Below are positions 26,265 to 34,085 of a DNA stretch of 64,000 bases, one piece after another. Numbering within the stretch: the stretch's first letter is position 1; every line of letters begins with the position of its first letter. The notes under the pieces were generated by a model. That model did not search any database, was not told the origin of the DNA, and saw only the letters and a program-made list of their open reading frames with translations. The DNA is from Phycisphaerales bacterium (lineage in GTDB: Bacteria > Planctomycetota > Phycisphaerae > Phycisphaerales > UBA1924): NCBI GenBank assembly GCA_947459215.1, contig CANHCQ010000002.1, forward strand, positions 186,001 through 250,000. Direction: 5' to 3'. The position numbers and the translations under genes were made by a program.

Positions 26265-27791
26265 ATGCAGCTCAAGACATACCGCGGCAACTCGATGGCC
26301 GATGCGCTCGCGGAAGTGAAGCGTGATCTCGGTCAGGACGCGGTCATCCTCCACGCGAGGACGATCCGCGTCGGCGGCGTCGCGGGCTTTGGCGCCAAGA
26401 ACATGTACGAGATCACCGCGTCGAACCAACAGACGCAGGTGAAGCAGCCTCGGATCGCAAGCCGCACGGCGGCGAGCGGCTCCGGTGTCCAAGCCCCCGT
26501 TCTGGCCGGCGTTCAGGCCCCCGTTCAGACGTCGATGCAGACCGCTGTTCAAGCCCCTCCAAAGGCTGTGGCGGCAGCGAGCCGCAATGAGGCAGCGACC
26601 GCCGTGGATGCATTCCAGCCCACCGACTTCGCGCCCCGAAAGCCGGTCGAGGTGATCGCCCCCGAGCTGTCGGGGACGCGTGCATCGGCGACGGAGCCGC
26701 TGCCTTCATCGTGGGAGTCGATTTCGGCGAATAGACCCGTGTCGACGATGGATGATGTGCCGGCTGCATCGGAGCTCAAGCCCCTCACACGTTCGATCCC
26801 GAACCCGGCTCGTGGGCTGGCGACGCGGGTGGAACTCAAGCCGACTTCGCAGGCGGCGGTGCGCAGCATCGATGAGGAACTCGCATCGATCAAGCGACTC
26901 GTGGGCCATCTGTTGCAGGAACAGCGGCTGGCCGCCGCCCGGGTCGGGGTGGCGACCCAGGGCGTCGGGGCGTCGGATCCGCTCGCGACGGCGATGCTGA
27001 AGCTCAGCGAGCGGCAGGTTGCGCCGGCGTTGGCTGAGGCGCTCCTGGGCGAGGTTCGGGACGCCCTGGAGCCGCACGAACTGACGAATGAAGCGACGGT
27101 CCAGAGCACCCTGCTGTCGCGGATTGCGGCACGCGTCCGGGTGATCGCTGGCCCGGGGCCGGGAAATGCTCGAGGGGCGATCAAGGCCGGCCCTCGGACG
27201 GTCGCGGTGGTGGGGTCGACCGGCGTCGGCAAGACGACCACGATCGCGAAGATCGCAGCGACGTGCAAGCTGCGGCAGAACCAAAAGGTCGGCTTGATCA
27301 CCTGCGACACCTACCGCATCGCGGCGGTGGATCAGTTGCGGACGTACGCAACGATCATCGGACTGCCGCTGAAGGTGGCGCTGACGCCGATGGAGGTCGC
27401 GTCGGCACGGTCGCAGCTTACGGATTGTGACATTATCTTCGTGGATACGCCGGGACGTGCTCCGACGGATGAGCGGCGTCTGGAAGAGCTGCGGCGGTTC
27501 ATCGAGGCGGCCGAGGCGGGGGAGATTCACCTCACGCTCGCGGCCGGGGCCGCCGAGGGAGTGATGAAGCGAGCGGCGTCGGCGTTTGCGCGGCTGCGGC
27601 CCGATCGCGTTCTGCTCACGAAGCTCGACGAGGCGGAAACGCTTGGGCCGGCGTTCAACGTCTTGTGCGAGTTGGGGCTCCCCCTGGGCTGCGTGACGAC
27701 GGGACAGGAAGTGCCGGACGACATCGAACACGCGAACCCTGAACGCTTTGCCCGCTGGCTGCTGGACCTGCCGAGCTTCGCCCGCGCATGA
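26265..27791 (+). CDS. flhF: FlhF, SRP-type GTPase controlling flagellum placement
   Basis: 508 aa from ATG 26265 (QLKTYRGNSMADALAEVKRDLG). FlhF recruits FliF to the cell pole or other assembly site. The N-terminal B domain is followed by a long Ala/Pro/Ser-rich linker, including VQAP repeats at about residues 75-100. The N and G domains then have P-loop GSTGVGKTT (317-325), DTYRIAAVDQLRTYA and DTPGRAP. Its stop overlaps the flhG start by ATGA, coupling the GTPase to its activator. Confidence 0.95.
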   Translation: MQLKTYRGNSMADALAEVKRDLGQDAVILHARTIRVGGVAGFGAKNMYEITASNQQTQVKQPRIASRTAASGSGVQAPVLAGVQAPVQTSMQTAVQAPPKAVAAASRNEAATAVDAFQPTDFAPRKPVEVIAPELSGTRASATEPLPSSWESISANRPVSTMDDVPAASELKPLTRSIPNPARGLATRVELKPTSQAAVRSIDEELASIKRLVGHLLQEQRLAAARVGVATQGVGASDPLATAMLKLSERQVAPALAEALLGEVRDALEPHELTNEATVQSTLLSRIAARVRVIAGPGPGNARGAIKAGPRTVAVVGSTGVGKTTTIAKIAATCKLRQNQKVGLITCDTYRIAAVDQLRTYATIIGLPLKVALTPMEVASARSQLTDCDIIFVDTPGRAPTDERRLEELRRFIEAAEAGEIHLTLAAGAAEGVMKRAASAFARLRPDRVLLTKLDEAETLGPAFNVLCELGLPLGCVTTGQEVPDDIEHANPERFARWLLDLPSFARA

Positions 27792-28816
27792 ACTTCTTTG
27801 ATCCCAACTCCGCTCACCGCGCCGATGATCCCGGTGCCGACGGGACCGTCGGCGGCGATCAAGCTTCGCGGCTGCGCGACCTGTTCCGAACGCGGCAGGC
27901 GTCTCCCGAATCGTTGAACGCGCCGCGACGGCGGACGCCGATCTTCGCGATCACCTCGGGCAAGGGCGGTGTCGGCAAGACCAATCTCGCAGTGGGGCTC
28001 TGTGCTGCACTCGCTCCAACGCACGGGATTACTCTGGTCGATGCTGATCTGGGTATGGCAAACGCCGACGTGCTCTGCGGTGTGAGCGTGCACAAGAGGT
28101 TGCATCACGCCTTGCCTGCGCCGGATGGAGCGATCCATGGCCGCGTCGGTGCGCATGCGTCCGGGGATGCCGACCTCGCTTCCTTGCGGGTTCCGACTCC
28201 CATGGGATTCTCGCTCGTGCCGGGCAGCGTCGGCATCTCACGAATCACGCAGCTCTCGCCGAGCGAACAGCGGTCGCTGCTCCGAGGGTTAGCGGCGATC
28301 GAGGCTCGTAGCGACGCCGTGGTAATCGATACCGGCGCGGGAATCTCGGCCGGCGTCTTTGCGTTCCTCGACGTCGCCGATGTCGTGCTCGTGGTGGCGA
28401 CACCGGAGCCGACATCGATTGCCGATGCGTACGCGCTCATCAAGTGCTACGCGGCACAGGCCCGGGAGCATCCGTCACCCCGCCAGCGGCTGCGGCTGGT
28501 GGTCAATCAGGCGGCGACGACCGAGCAGGGTCAGGTGGTCCATGGCCGGATAGCCAAGGTTTGCCGCGAGTTCTTGAAACTCGACCTTCCGCTGGCCGGA
28601 GTTATCCACAAAGACGCCGCCGTGGTCGATGCGGTTATGGCCAGAACAAGCGTCGTTGCGGCGACGCCGAGCGCGACTGCGGCGGGCCAGATGAAGCTGC
28701 TCGCGCGTGCGCTTGCCCGTGAGTGGCTGACGCCTGAGCCGCCAGCGGCCGTGCGGGAAACGCCGCTGACCGTCCGGCTGGCGGCCTGGCGTCGCGCCTT
28801 CGGGCGTCGGGCGTAG
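27788..28816 (+). CDS. flhG: FlhG/FleN, MinD-like ATPase controlling flagellar number
   Basis: 342 aa. FlhG activates FlhF GTP hydrolysis and limits flagellar number. The deviant Walker A of the MinD/ParA group is clear (SGKGGVGKTNLAVGL), followed by LVDADLGMANADVLCG and VVIDTGAGI. An N-terminal tail of about 55 residues (starting NFFDPNSAHRADD) could hold the FlhF-activating segment. The gene is translationally coupled to flhF and lies upstream of fliA in the order known from many flagellated bacteria. Confidence 0.94.
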   Translation: MNFFDPNSAHRADDPGADGTVGGDQASRLRDLFRTRQASPESLNAPRRRTPIFAITSGKGGVGKTNLAVGLCAALAPTHGITLVDADLGMANADVLCGVSVHKRLHHALPAPDGAIHGRVGAHASGDADLASLRVPTPMGFSLVPGSVGISRITQLSPSEQRSLLRGLAAIEARSDAVVIDTGAGISAGVFAFLDVADVVLVVATPEPTSIADAYALIKCYAAQAREHPSPRQRLRLVVNQAATTEQGQVVHGRIAKVCREFLKLDLPLAGVIHKDAAVVDAVMARTSVVAATPSATAAGQMKLLARALAREWLTPEPPAAVRETPLTVRLAAWRRAFGRRA

Positions 28817-28969
28817 CTGCTCCCCGAAACTCAGTGGAGCCGGATCAATCAGCCGATGTACTCACGCGATCGGTGCGGCACGCGGGCTCCCTGACGGGGC
28901 GCGTGGGACCGGCGGGAATCACGCGCAACATCCGCGCCGTTCGGCCATAACTGCTTTGGAGCGCAAGCG

Positions 28970-29302
28970 TTGGGACGAGCAGCCAAAGTCATCGCCAGTT
29001 CCATGGGCCTGACCGGCTTCGCGATCGCCTGCTTCGCCGGGATCATCGTCGGGAATCCGGCGAACACGGTGCTCATCCGGTCGTTGGTGTGCATGTTTGC
29101 CTGCTATCTGTTGGGGTCGATCGTCGGGGCGATCGGCGAATGGGTGGTGAATCAACACCTTTCCGAGTACAAGGCCAGGAACCCGATTCCGGAGTACCAG
29201 TCGGAGAGGGCCGAGATCATCGAGGTCGATGAGGCTCCCGGAGCGGTTACCCAAACTGCCCAACCGGCACAGGCAGGCGCTGGAGAGCGCCGCGCGGCTT
29301 GA
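28970..29302 (+). CDS. Small two-helix membrane protein of unknown function
   Basis: 110 aa from TTG 28970, with GGAG about 8 nt upstream. Two hydrophobic segments are predicted: VIASSMGLTGFAIACFAGII (about residues 7-26) and IRSLVCMFACYLLGSIVGAI (36-55). A charged cytoplasmic tail (about 56-110) ends in Ala/Gln-rich sequence. It lies between flhG and fliA in the same direction, so a flagellar or membrane-linked role is possible. I recognise no family. Confidence 0.65.
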   Translation: MGRAAKVIASSMGLTGFAIACFAGIIVGNPANTVLIRSLVCMFACYLLGSIVGAIGEWVVNQHLSEYKARNPIPEYQSERAEIIEVDEAPGAVTQTAQPAQAGAGERRAA

Positions 29303-29319
29303 AATTTCGCCGCGGCGAC

Positions 29320-29347
29320 TTGCACATTCCGCTGATCTCTGTATACT
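29320..29347 (+). promoter_or_regulatory. Candidate sigma-70-type promoter of fliA
   Basis: TTGCAC (29320-29325) and TATACT (29342-29347) are separated by 16 nt, a good match to the housekeeping -35/-10 pattern in an otherwise GC-rich region. It lies about 155 nt before the fliA ATG. It would let the flagellar sigma factor be made independently of the upstream genes. Inferred from pattern only. Confidence 0.45.
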
Positions 29348-29502
29348 CCGCGTCACGCCGGGCATGGATCGCTCGGCGGGCGGGTCGGCGCAGCGTTCGC
29401 TGTACGGCCCACGCGAGGAGAGTCATCTCTTCGCGACGACAACCTGTTCGGAGCCGTTCCCCGGAGTGACACGAAGGGGAAGCACTTGGTCAAGGAGCGA
29501 CC

Positions 29503-30360
29503 ATGTCGGCAGTGAAAACCACCATTCGCGGCGGTCATCGCAATCGCTTTATCGCCCGGCACGCTGAGCCCTCGGGCAAGCCCTCGCCGTTCGACAAGCT
29601 TGGCGTGAATGACCTTTGGAAGAAGTACAAGAAGGAACGCAGCGAGGCGCTGCGCAACTTCCTGATGGAGAAGTACCTCCATCTCGTGCGTTTCAACGCC
29701 GAGCGCATCCATACGCGCTTGCCTGACGAGGTGGATGTCGAGGACCTCATGTCCGCGGGCCTGTTCGGCCTGATGGACGCGATCGATTCCTTCGACCTCG
29801 CCCGCAAGGTGAAGTTCGAGACGTTCAGCGCCAACCGCATCCGCGGTGCGATTTTGGACGAGCTCCGCTCGATGGACTGGGTGCCGCGCTTGGTGCGTCA
29901 CCGCACAGCCAAGTTCGAGCAGGCCCGTCAGCAGATTGAGATGGAGGCCGGACGGCCCGCCACCGACACCGAGGTCGGGCAGAAGCTCGGTCTGCAGGGC
30001 GAAGAGTTCGACAAGGTGAAGCGTGACAGCTCCGCCGTGGGAACTCGTTCGCTCAATCAGCGGGCGTTCAACAGCGACGGCGGTCGCGATGTCCGCGAGA
30101 TCGATGTCGTGAAGGACGACTCGCAGGTCAACCCCCTGGGCGACCTGCAGCGTCGCGACATGAAGGAACTGATCACCAAGGGCCTCAGCCGCGCCGAACG
30201 GTTGATCGTGATCCTGTACTACTACGAAAACATGACGATGAAGGAAATCGGCGCGACGCTGGACCTGTCCGAGTCCCGCGTGAGCCAGATGCATTCGTCG
30301 ATCCTGGCCCGCTTGAAGGCCCAGCTCCAGCACCGGATGAAGGAGCTGGAAGAGGAATAG
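29503..30360 (+). CDS. fliA: FliA, sigma-28 flagellar RNA polymerase sigma factor
   Basis: 285 aa, start ATG with GGAG 6 nt upstream. FliA directs transcription of late flagellar genes. Region 2 (EKYLHLVRFNAERIHTRLP, then VEDLMSAGLFGLMDAIDSFD and FETFSANRIRGAILDELRSMDWVPR at about residues 100-125), region 3 and region 4 (MTMKEIGATLDLSESRVSQMHSSIL) match the FliA/WhiG group. An N-terminal basic extension of about 25 residues is unusual. A strong terminator follows. No anti-sigma FlgM is visible here. Confidence 0.95.
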   Translation: MSAVKTTIRGGHRNRFIARHAEPSGKPSPFDKLGVNDLWKKYKKERSEALRNFLMEKYLHLVRFNAERIHTRLPDEVDVEDLMSAGLFGLMDAIDSFDLARKVKFETFSANRIRGAILDELRSMDWVPRLVRHRTAKFEQARQQIEMEAGRPATDTEVGQKLGLQGEEFDKVKRDSSAVGTRSLNQRAFNSDGGRDVREIDVVKDDSQVNPLGDLQRRDMKELITKGLSRAERLIVILYYYENMTMKEIGATLDLSESRVSQMHSSILARLKAQLQHRMKELEEE

Positions 30361-30385
30361 GGCGAGGTTTCTTTGAGGCGTTTTC

Positions 30386-30419
30386 AACAACCGCGGCGAG
30401 GGCCGCGGTTGTTTGTTTT
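30386..30419 (+). terminator. Rho-independent terminator after fliA
   Basis: A perfect 12-bp stem (AACAACCGCGGC/GCCGCGGTTGTT) with a GAGG loop is followed by TGTTTTC, 25 nt past the fliA stop. It marks the end of the plus-strand flagellar cluster. Confidence 0.88.
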
Positions 30420-30475
30420 CGGCGGCGTGGTGCGAGGAACGGGATGCCGAGCGTTCCTGGTTCGTGTGAGCGGCC

Positions 30476-30991
30476 GTGTCGCAGTACGATCGCTCGTTGA
30501 AATCCGATCCCCCGACAGTGCTGGCGTATGTGGCGTTGGGCTCGAACATCGAGCCGCGGCGGGAGCACATCGATGCCGCGGCGGCAGCGCTGCGGGCGAC
30601 GCCGGGAATCGCGTCGGTGCGGATGAGCCCGATCATCGAGACCGAGGCGGTGGGGCCGGGGGTGCAGGGGAAGTACCTCAACGCAGCGGCGGAGGTTCGT
30701 ACGACGCTGACGGCGCGGCAGTTGCTGACCCGCTGCTTCGAGATCGAGAAGGCTCGCGGGCGGGATCGCGCGAAGGAGCAGCGGTGGGGGCCGCGGACGC
30801 TGGATCTTGATCTGTTGATGTTCGGCGATGCGGTGATCGAGGAGGCGGGATTGATGGTGCCGCACCCGAGGTTGCACGAGCGACAGTTTGTGCTGGAGCC
30901 GTTGTCGCATCTGGCCCCGCACGTCGTGATCCCGAGGGTGGGGAAGACGGTGCGGGAGTGCCTCGCATGCGTTCGGAGTGAGTCGGATTAA
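30476..30991 (+). CDS. folK: FolK, HPPK (6-hydroxymethyl-7,8-dihydropterin pyrophosphokinase)
   Basis: 171 aa from GTG 30476. FolK transfers pyrophosphate from ATP to the pterin in folate synthesis. Motifs are complete: VALGSNIEPRREHI near the N-terminus, RWGPRTLDLDLLMFGD for Mg-ATP binding, and VPHPRLHERQFVLEPL near the C-terminus. The gene stands alone, separated from fliA by a terminator. No folP or folB is adjacent. Confidence 0.93.
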   Translation: MSQYDRSLKSDPPTVLAYVALGSNIEPRREHIDAAAAALRATPGIASVRMSPIIETEAVGPGVQGKYLNAAAEVRTTLTARQLLTRCFEIEKARGRDRAKEQRWGPRTLDLDLLMFGDAVIEEAGLMVPHPRLHERQFVLEPLSHLAPHVVIPRVGKTVRECLACVRSESD

Positions 30992-31162
30992 CTTGGGAAG
31001 TGGTTTCCCGCGCCAGACGCCGAGGCTGACGAGTCTTCGAGGAAGCCTCGGTTCGGCGCTGTATAAGAGCAGGGAGCGATCGATTGACGTGGTTGCAGCC
31101 CATCCGAGGCTTCGGCTTAGAGCAGCCCCAGCCTCAGCGTTTTTCGATCGGGGAAGCGAGAC

Positions 31163-31978
31163 TCAGACGATGACCGCGGCCATCTTGCCGCCGCGGCCCC
31201 GCGTGGCGAGCATGTAGTTCTGCAAGTTGCGGCCCGGGCAGCGGGTGGGCATGATTTCCTGGTGGGTGTAGACGCGGTTGGGCGGGATGCGGTGGCGGCG
31301 CATGAGCACGCTGACAAAGCCGTCGAGCGAGGCGATCTGGTTCGACGAGGGGCGCTGCTGGTCAAAGTTGCCCATGCACATCACGCCGATGTTGTGCTCG
31401 TTGTTGTCCTTGACGTGGGCACCCTGAAAGCTCAGCGGGCGGCCTTCCCAGACGCGTCCCTGGGGGTCGATCACGTAGTGGTAACCGATGTCGGCCCAGC
31501 CCTCGCGGAGGTGGCTCTGGCGGACAGAGTTCAGTCGCGCGATGGCGTCGCTCTGGGTGCGCAGGCTTTGTGAGGGCAGGGCGTCGTGGTGGATGGTGAT
31601 GCGGCTGACGCCATTCATCGGGTTGGCAAGCGAGCGGATGACGCTCTGACGCGTCCAGGTGGCGCGGGGTATGACGTTGGTGGGAAGTCCGGTGACGTTC
31701 GAGACGCCCGGCGAGGAGGCCTTTGGCGCACTCCCCACGGGGCGTGGCAATGGGCTGAGCTGCGGATTCTCTTGATCTGGCCAGACCGGCCCGGGAATCT
31801 CATCGCCCGCGGAGGCGGAGGACTGGGACGTCTGGCAGCCAGAAAGAATCAAGGCGGCACCGGCTAGCAATCCGCCAGCGAGGACGTCGCGGCGGTCTAC
31901 GGGACGATCGAGGTGGAGCTCGGCATGGCGGAGGCGGTCGAAGTCGGGCTGATTGGGACGGTGCTCAAACGAACTCAT
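31163..31978 (-). CDS. PGRP-type N-acetylmuramoyl-L-alanine amidase, lipoprotein
   Basis: 271 aa from ATG 31978; the frame continues far upstream into the mscS region, but that part is antisense to mscS and unsupported. An N-terminal twin-Arg motif (RRDVLAGG, residues 29-36) precedes a hydrophobic stretch with lipobox LSGC (Cys48), suggesting a Tat-exported lipoprotein. The amidase_2 domain has zinc ligands His130 (TIHHDAL), His239 and Cys247 (THQEIMPTRCPGR) and the conserved YHYVIDPQGRVWEGR. It cuts the bond between muramic acid and L-Ala, acting in wall recycling or remodelling. It is divergent from mscS, 178 nt away. Confidence 0.9.
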   Translation of the reverse strand: MSSFEHRPNQPDFDRLRHAELHLDRPVDRRDVLAGGLLAGAALILSGCQTSQSSASAGDEIPGPVWPDQENPQLSPLPRPVGSAPKASSPGVSNVTGLPTNVIPRATWTRQSVIRSLANPMNGVSRITIHHDALPSQSLRTQSDAIARLNSVRQSHLREGWADIGYHYVIDPQGRVWEGRPLSFQGAHVKDNNEHNIGVMCMGNFDQQRPSSNQIASLDGFVSVLMRRHRIPPNRVYTHQEIMPTRCPGRNLQNYMLATRGRGGKMAAVIV

Positions 31979-32156
31979 GGCGCGGCGACTCCGTGCACTC
32001 GGAACAAGAACTCGCGAAAGGATGGAGTACCTTCGGCCTTTCGATGCCCGCAAGCCCAGATTCCGGCGGATTCTACTCGCCTGCCCTATAACTCCGCGCC
32101 GCGATGCTGGAGCCGCGGCGTGGAAGGCTCCGGGGAACTGCTTAGACCTGCCCGCC

Positions 32157-33017
32157 ATGCTGAACGTCTCACACCTGCTTGTCGCTCTCGCCGCCGATCC
32201 CGCTGCCGGGGACGGCACTGGAACCGGGATGCTCGCCTCGTTCCGGTTGGATTGGGAGACCTTCGCCGCGTGGTCGGTGCGGGTCGGGGCGGCGTTGCTG
32301 GTGCTGGTGGTGGCGTGGGTGGCGTCGTCGTGGCTGCGGCGGTTGATCAAGCAAGGGACGCACCGTGCACAATTGGACCCAACGTTGGGGTCGTTCTTTG
32401 CGAATGCCGCACGATGGGGGGTGCTGACGCTCGGTGCCGTCACCTGCCTGGGCGTCTTCGGCGTGCAGACGGCGAGTTTCGCGGCGGTTATCGCGGCCTT
32501 GGGGTTGGCGATTGGTCTGGCATTCCAGGGCACGCTGTCCAACATCGCATCGGGCGTGCTCTTGCTGGTGTTCCGGCCGTTCAAGGTCGGGGACAGTGTG
32601 GTCATCGCGGGTGTCGCCGGCGTGGTGAACGAGATCGACTTGTTCACGACGGCGCTCGACACGGCCGACGGGCGTCGGGTGATCGTGCCCAACGCTCAGA
32701 TCGCCGGTGCGGTCATCGACAATCAGAGCCACCATCCGCGGCGGCGCTTCGAGGTGCTTCTCAGCGTGCAGTTCGACGCGGACCCGAACGTGACGGAAGC
32801 AGCGCTGAGTCGAGCTCTGCGGGTGCTGGAGCGAAAGCCGGGATATCTGCCCTCGCCGCCGCCGGAGGTGACGATGACCGACTTCGGGAAGGCGTCGGTC
32901 GGCTGGGCGGTGCGGTACTGGGCAACGCGGGAAGTGGGCGGCGTGCACCGGCCGGAGCTGCTGGCCTCGATCAAGCAGGAACTGGACCGCGAGGGGATTA
33001 AGCTGGCAGCGACATAG
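32157..33017 (+). CDS. MscS-family small-conductance mechanosensitive channel
   Basis: 286 aa from ATG 32157; upstream codons overlap the amidase start region and are not needed. MscS channels open under membrane tension to release solutes on osmotic downshock. Three transmembrane helices are seen, the third being the pore helix (AALGLAIGLAFQGTLSNIASG) followed by the beta domain (RPFKVGDSVVIAGVAGVV, VPNAQIAGAVIDN). The C-terminal alpha/beta vestibule follows. It is a minimal MscS of YggB size. panB follows 45 nt later, after two small hairpins. Confidence 0.92.
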   Translation: MLNVSHLLVALAADPAAGDGTGTGMLASFRLDWETFAAWSVRVGAALLVLVVAWVASSWLRRLIKQGTHRAQLDPTLGSFFANAARWGVLTLGAVTCLGVFGVQTASFAAVIAALGLAIGLAFQGTLSNIASGVLLLVFRPFKVGDSVVIAGVAGVVNEIDLFTTALDTADGRRVIVPNAQIAGAVIDNQSHHPRRRFEVLLSVQFDADPNVTEAALSRALRVLERKPGYLPSPPPEVTMTDFGKASVGWAVRYWATREVGGVHRPELLASIKQELDREGIKLAAT

Positions 33018-33044
33018 TGTCGCTAAGCCCGAGTTTTCTCGGGC
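33009..33044 (+). terminator. Two tandem short hairpins between mscS and panB
   Basis: GCGACA/TGTCGC (33009-33023) encloses the mscS stop codon. GCCCGAG/CTCGGGC with a TTTT loop (33027-33044) follows at once. No T-tract follows, so they may act as a weak terminator or mRNA stabiliser ahead of panB. Confidence 0.4.
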
Positions 33045-33062
33045 CATGACGAAACGAACGCC

Positions 33063-33941
33063 GTGGACGGGTCGCTCGTACGATTCGACGTGACTACCAC
33101 GCCCGTCACTCTCAAGACGCTCCGCCAGATGGCCTCCCGCGGCGAGGCTTTCGCCGCTCTGACCTGCTATGACGCCACGACGGCGCGGTGGCTGGAGCGT
33201 GCGGGCGTGCATGTGCTGTTGGTCGGCGACACGGCCGCAGAGATGGTGCTGGGCTTTACCCGCACGATCGACATGCCGCTGGATGTGCTTCTCGCCCTGA
33301 CGGCGGGCGTGAAGCGCGGCGCCCCGAGCACGGTTGTAATGGGCGACATGCCCTTTCTGAGCTATCACACCAGCGATGACGACGCGGTGCGGAACGCGGC
33401 CCGGTTCCTGACCGAAGGCCGTGCGGACATTGTGAAGCTCGAGGCGGATGAATCGTTCGCGCCGGTGGTCGCGAAGATGGCACGGGCGGGGATTCCGGTC
33501 TGTGCTCATGTCGGCACCCGGCCGCAGCAGGTGGCGCTGACTGGCGGCTACACGTCCACCGGCAAGACAGAGAAGCAGGCGAAGCAGATCGTCGCCGACG
33601 CCGTGGCGTTGGAACAAGCCGGCGCGGTCATGCTCCTGATCGAGGCGGTGCCGGACGCGGTGACGGATGAGGTGATGAAGGCGACGACGGCGCCGCTGAT
33701 CGGGATCGGGGCTGGCCCGGCCCCGCACGGCCAGGTGCTGGTGCTGCAGGACCTTCTGGGCCTGACGGATCGTCCGCCGCCGTTCGCCCACCCCATCGCC
33801 AAGCTGGGCGAGGCGGTGCAATCCGCGGCTTCGGACTACGTTCGGTTGGTGGCCCAGCGCCAGATCGGCGGGCGGGCGAAACCAAGCGTGACCACAAACG
33901 TCCAATCCGGTACAACCCAAAGCGGGCGAACGACGAAGTAA
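33063..33941 (+). CDS. panB: PanB, 3-methyl-2-oxobutanoate hydroxymethyltransferase
   Basis: 292 aa from GTG 33063. PanB makes ketopantoate from 2-oxoisovalerate and methylene-tetrahydrofolate, the first step to pantothenate and CoA. The TIM-barrel motifs are present: LTCYDATTARWLERAGV, LLVGDTAAEMVLGF with the Mg ligand Asp, VVMGDMPFLSY, IVKLE, and PLIGIGAGPAPHGQVLVLQDLLGL at about residues 216-239. A Ser/Thr-rich tail of about 25 residues extends the C-terminus. No panC or panD is adjacent. Confidence 0.94.
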   Translation: MDGSLVRFDVTTTPVTLKTLRQMASRGEAFAALTCYDATTARWLERAGVHVLLVGDTAAEMVLGFTRTIDMPLDVLLALTAGVKRGAPSTVVMGDMPFLSYHTSDDDAVRNAARFLTEGRADIVKLEADESFAPVVAKMARAGIPVCAHVGTRPQQVALTGGYTSTGKTEKQAKQIVADAVALEQAGAVMLLIEAVPDAVTDEVMKATTAPLIGIGAGPAPHGQVLVLQDLLGLTDRPPPFAHPIAKLGEAVQSAASDYVRLVAQRQIGGRAKPSVTTNVQSGTTQSGRTTK

Positions 33942-34085
33942 GAGATGTCGGATCGCGCGTGCCGGGTCTGGGATGTCGGAGGTAGGCCGTCATCGGGTCT
34001 GGTACGCGTGTCTAGCCGCTCGTTGTCCGCACCGTTGTTGCTTGTTCGTACCGCGCTTTGCCAACCGAGCTTTCGAAAGGCCCCC

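Noticed and set aside
31020-31051. CCGAGGCT/AGCCTCGG pair after folK
   Set aside because: The stem is only 8 bp with a 16-nt loop and no T-tract; not convincing as a terminator.
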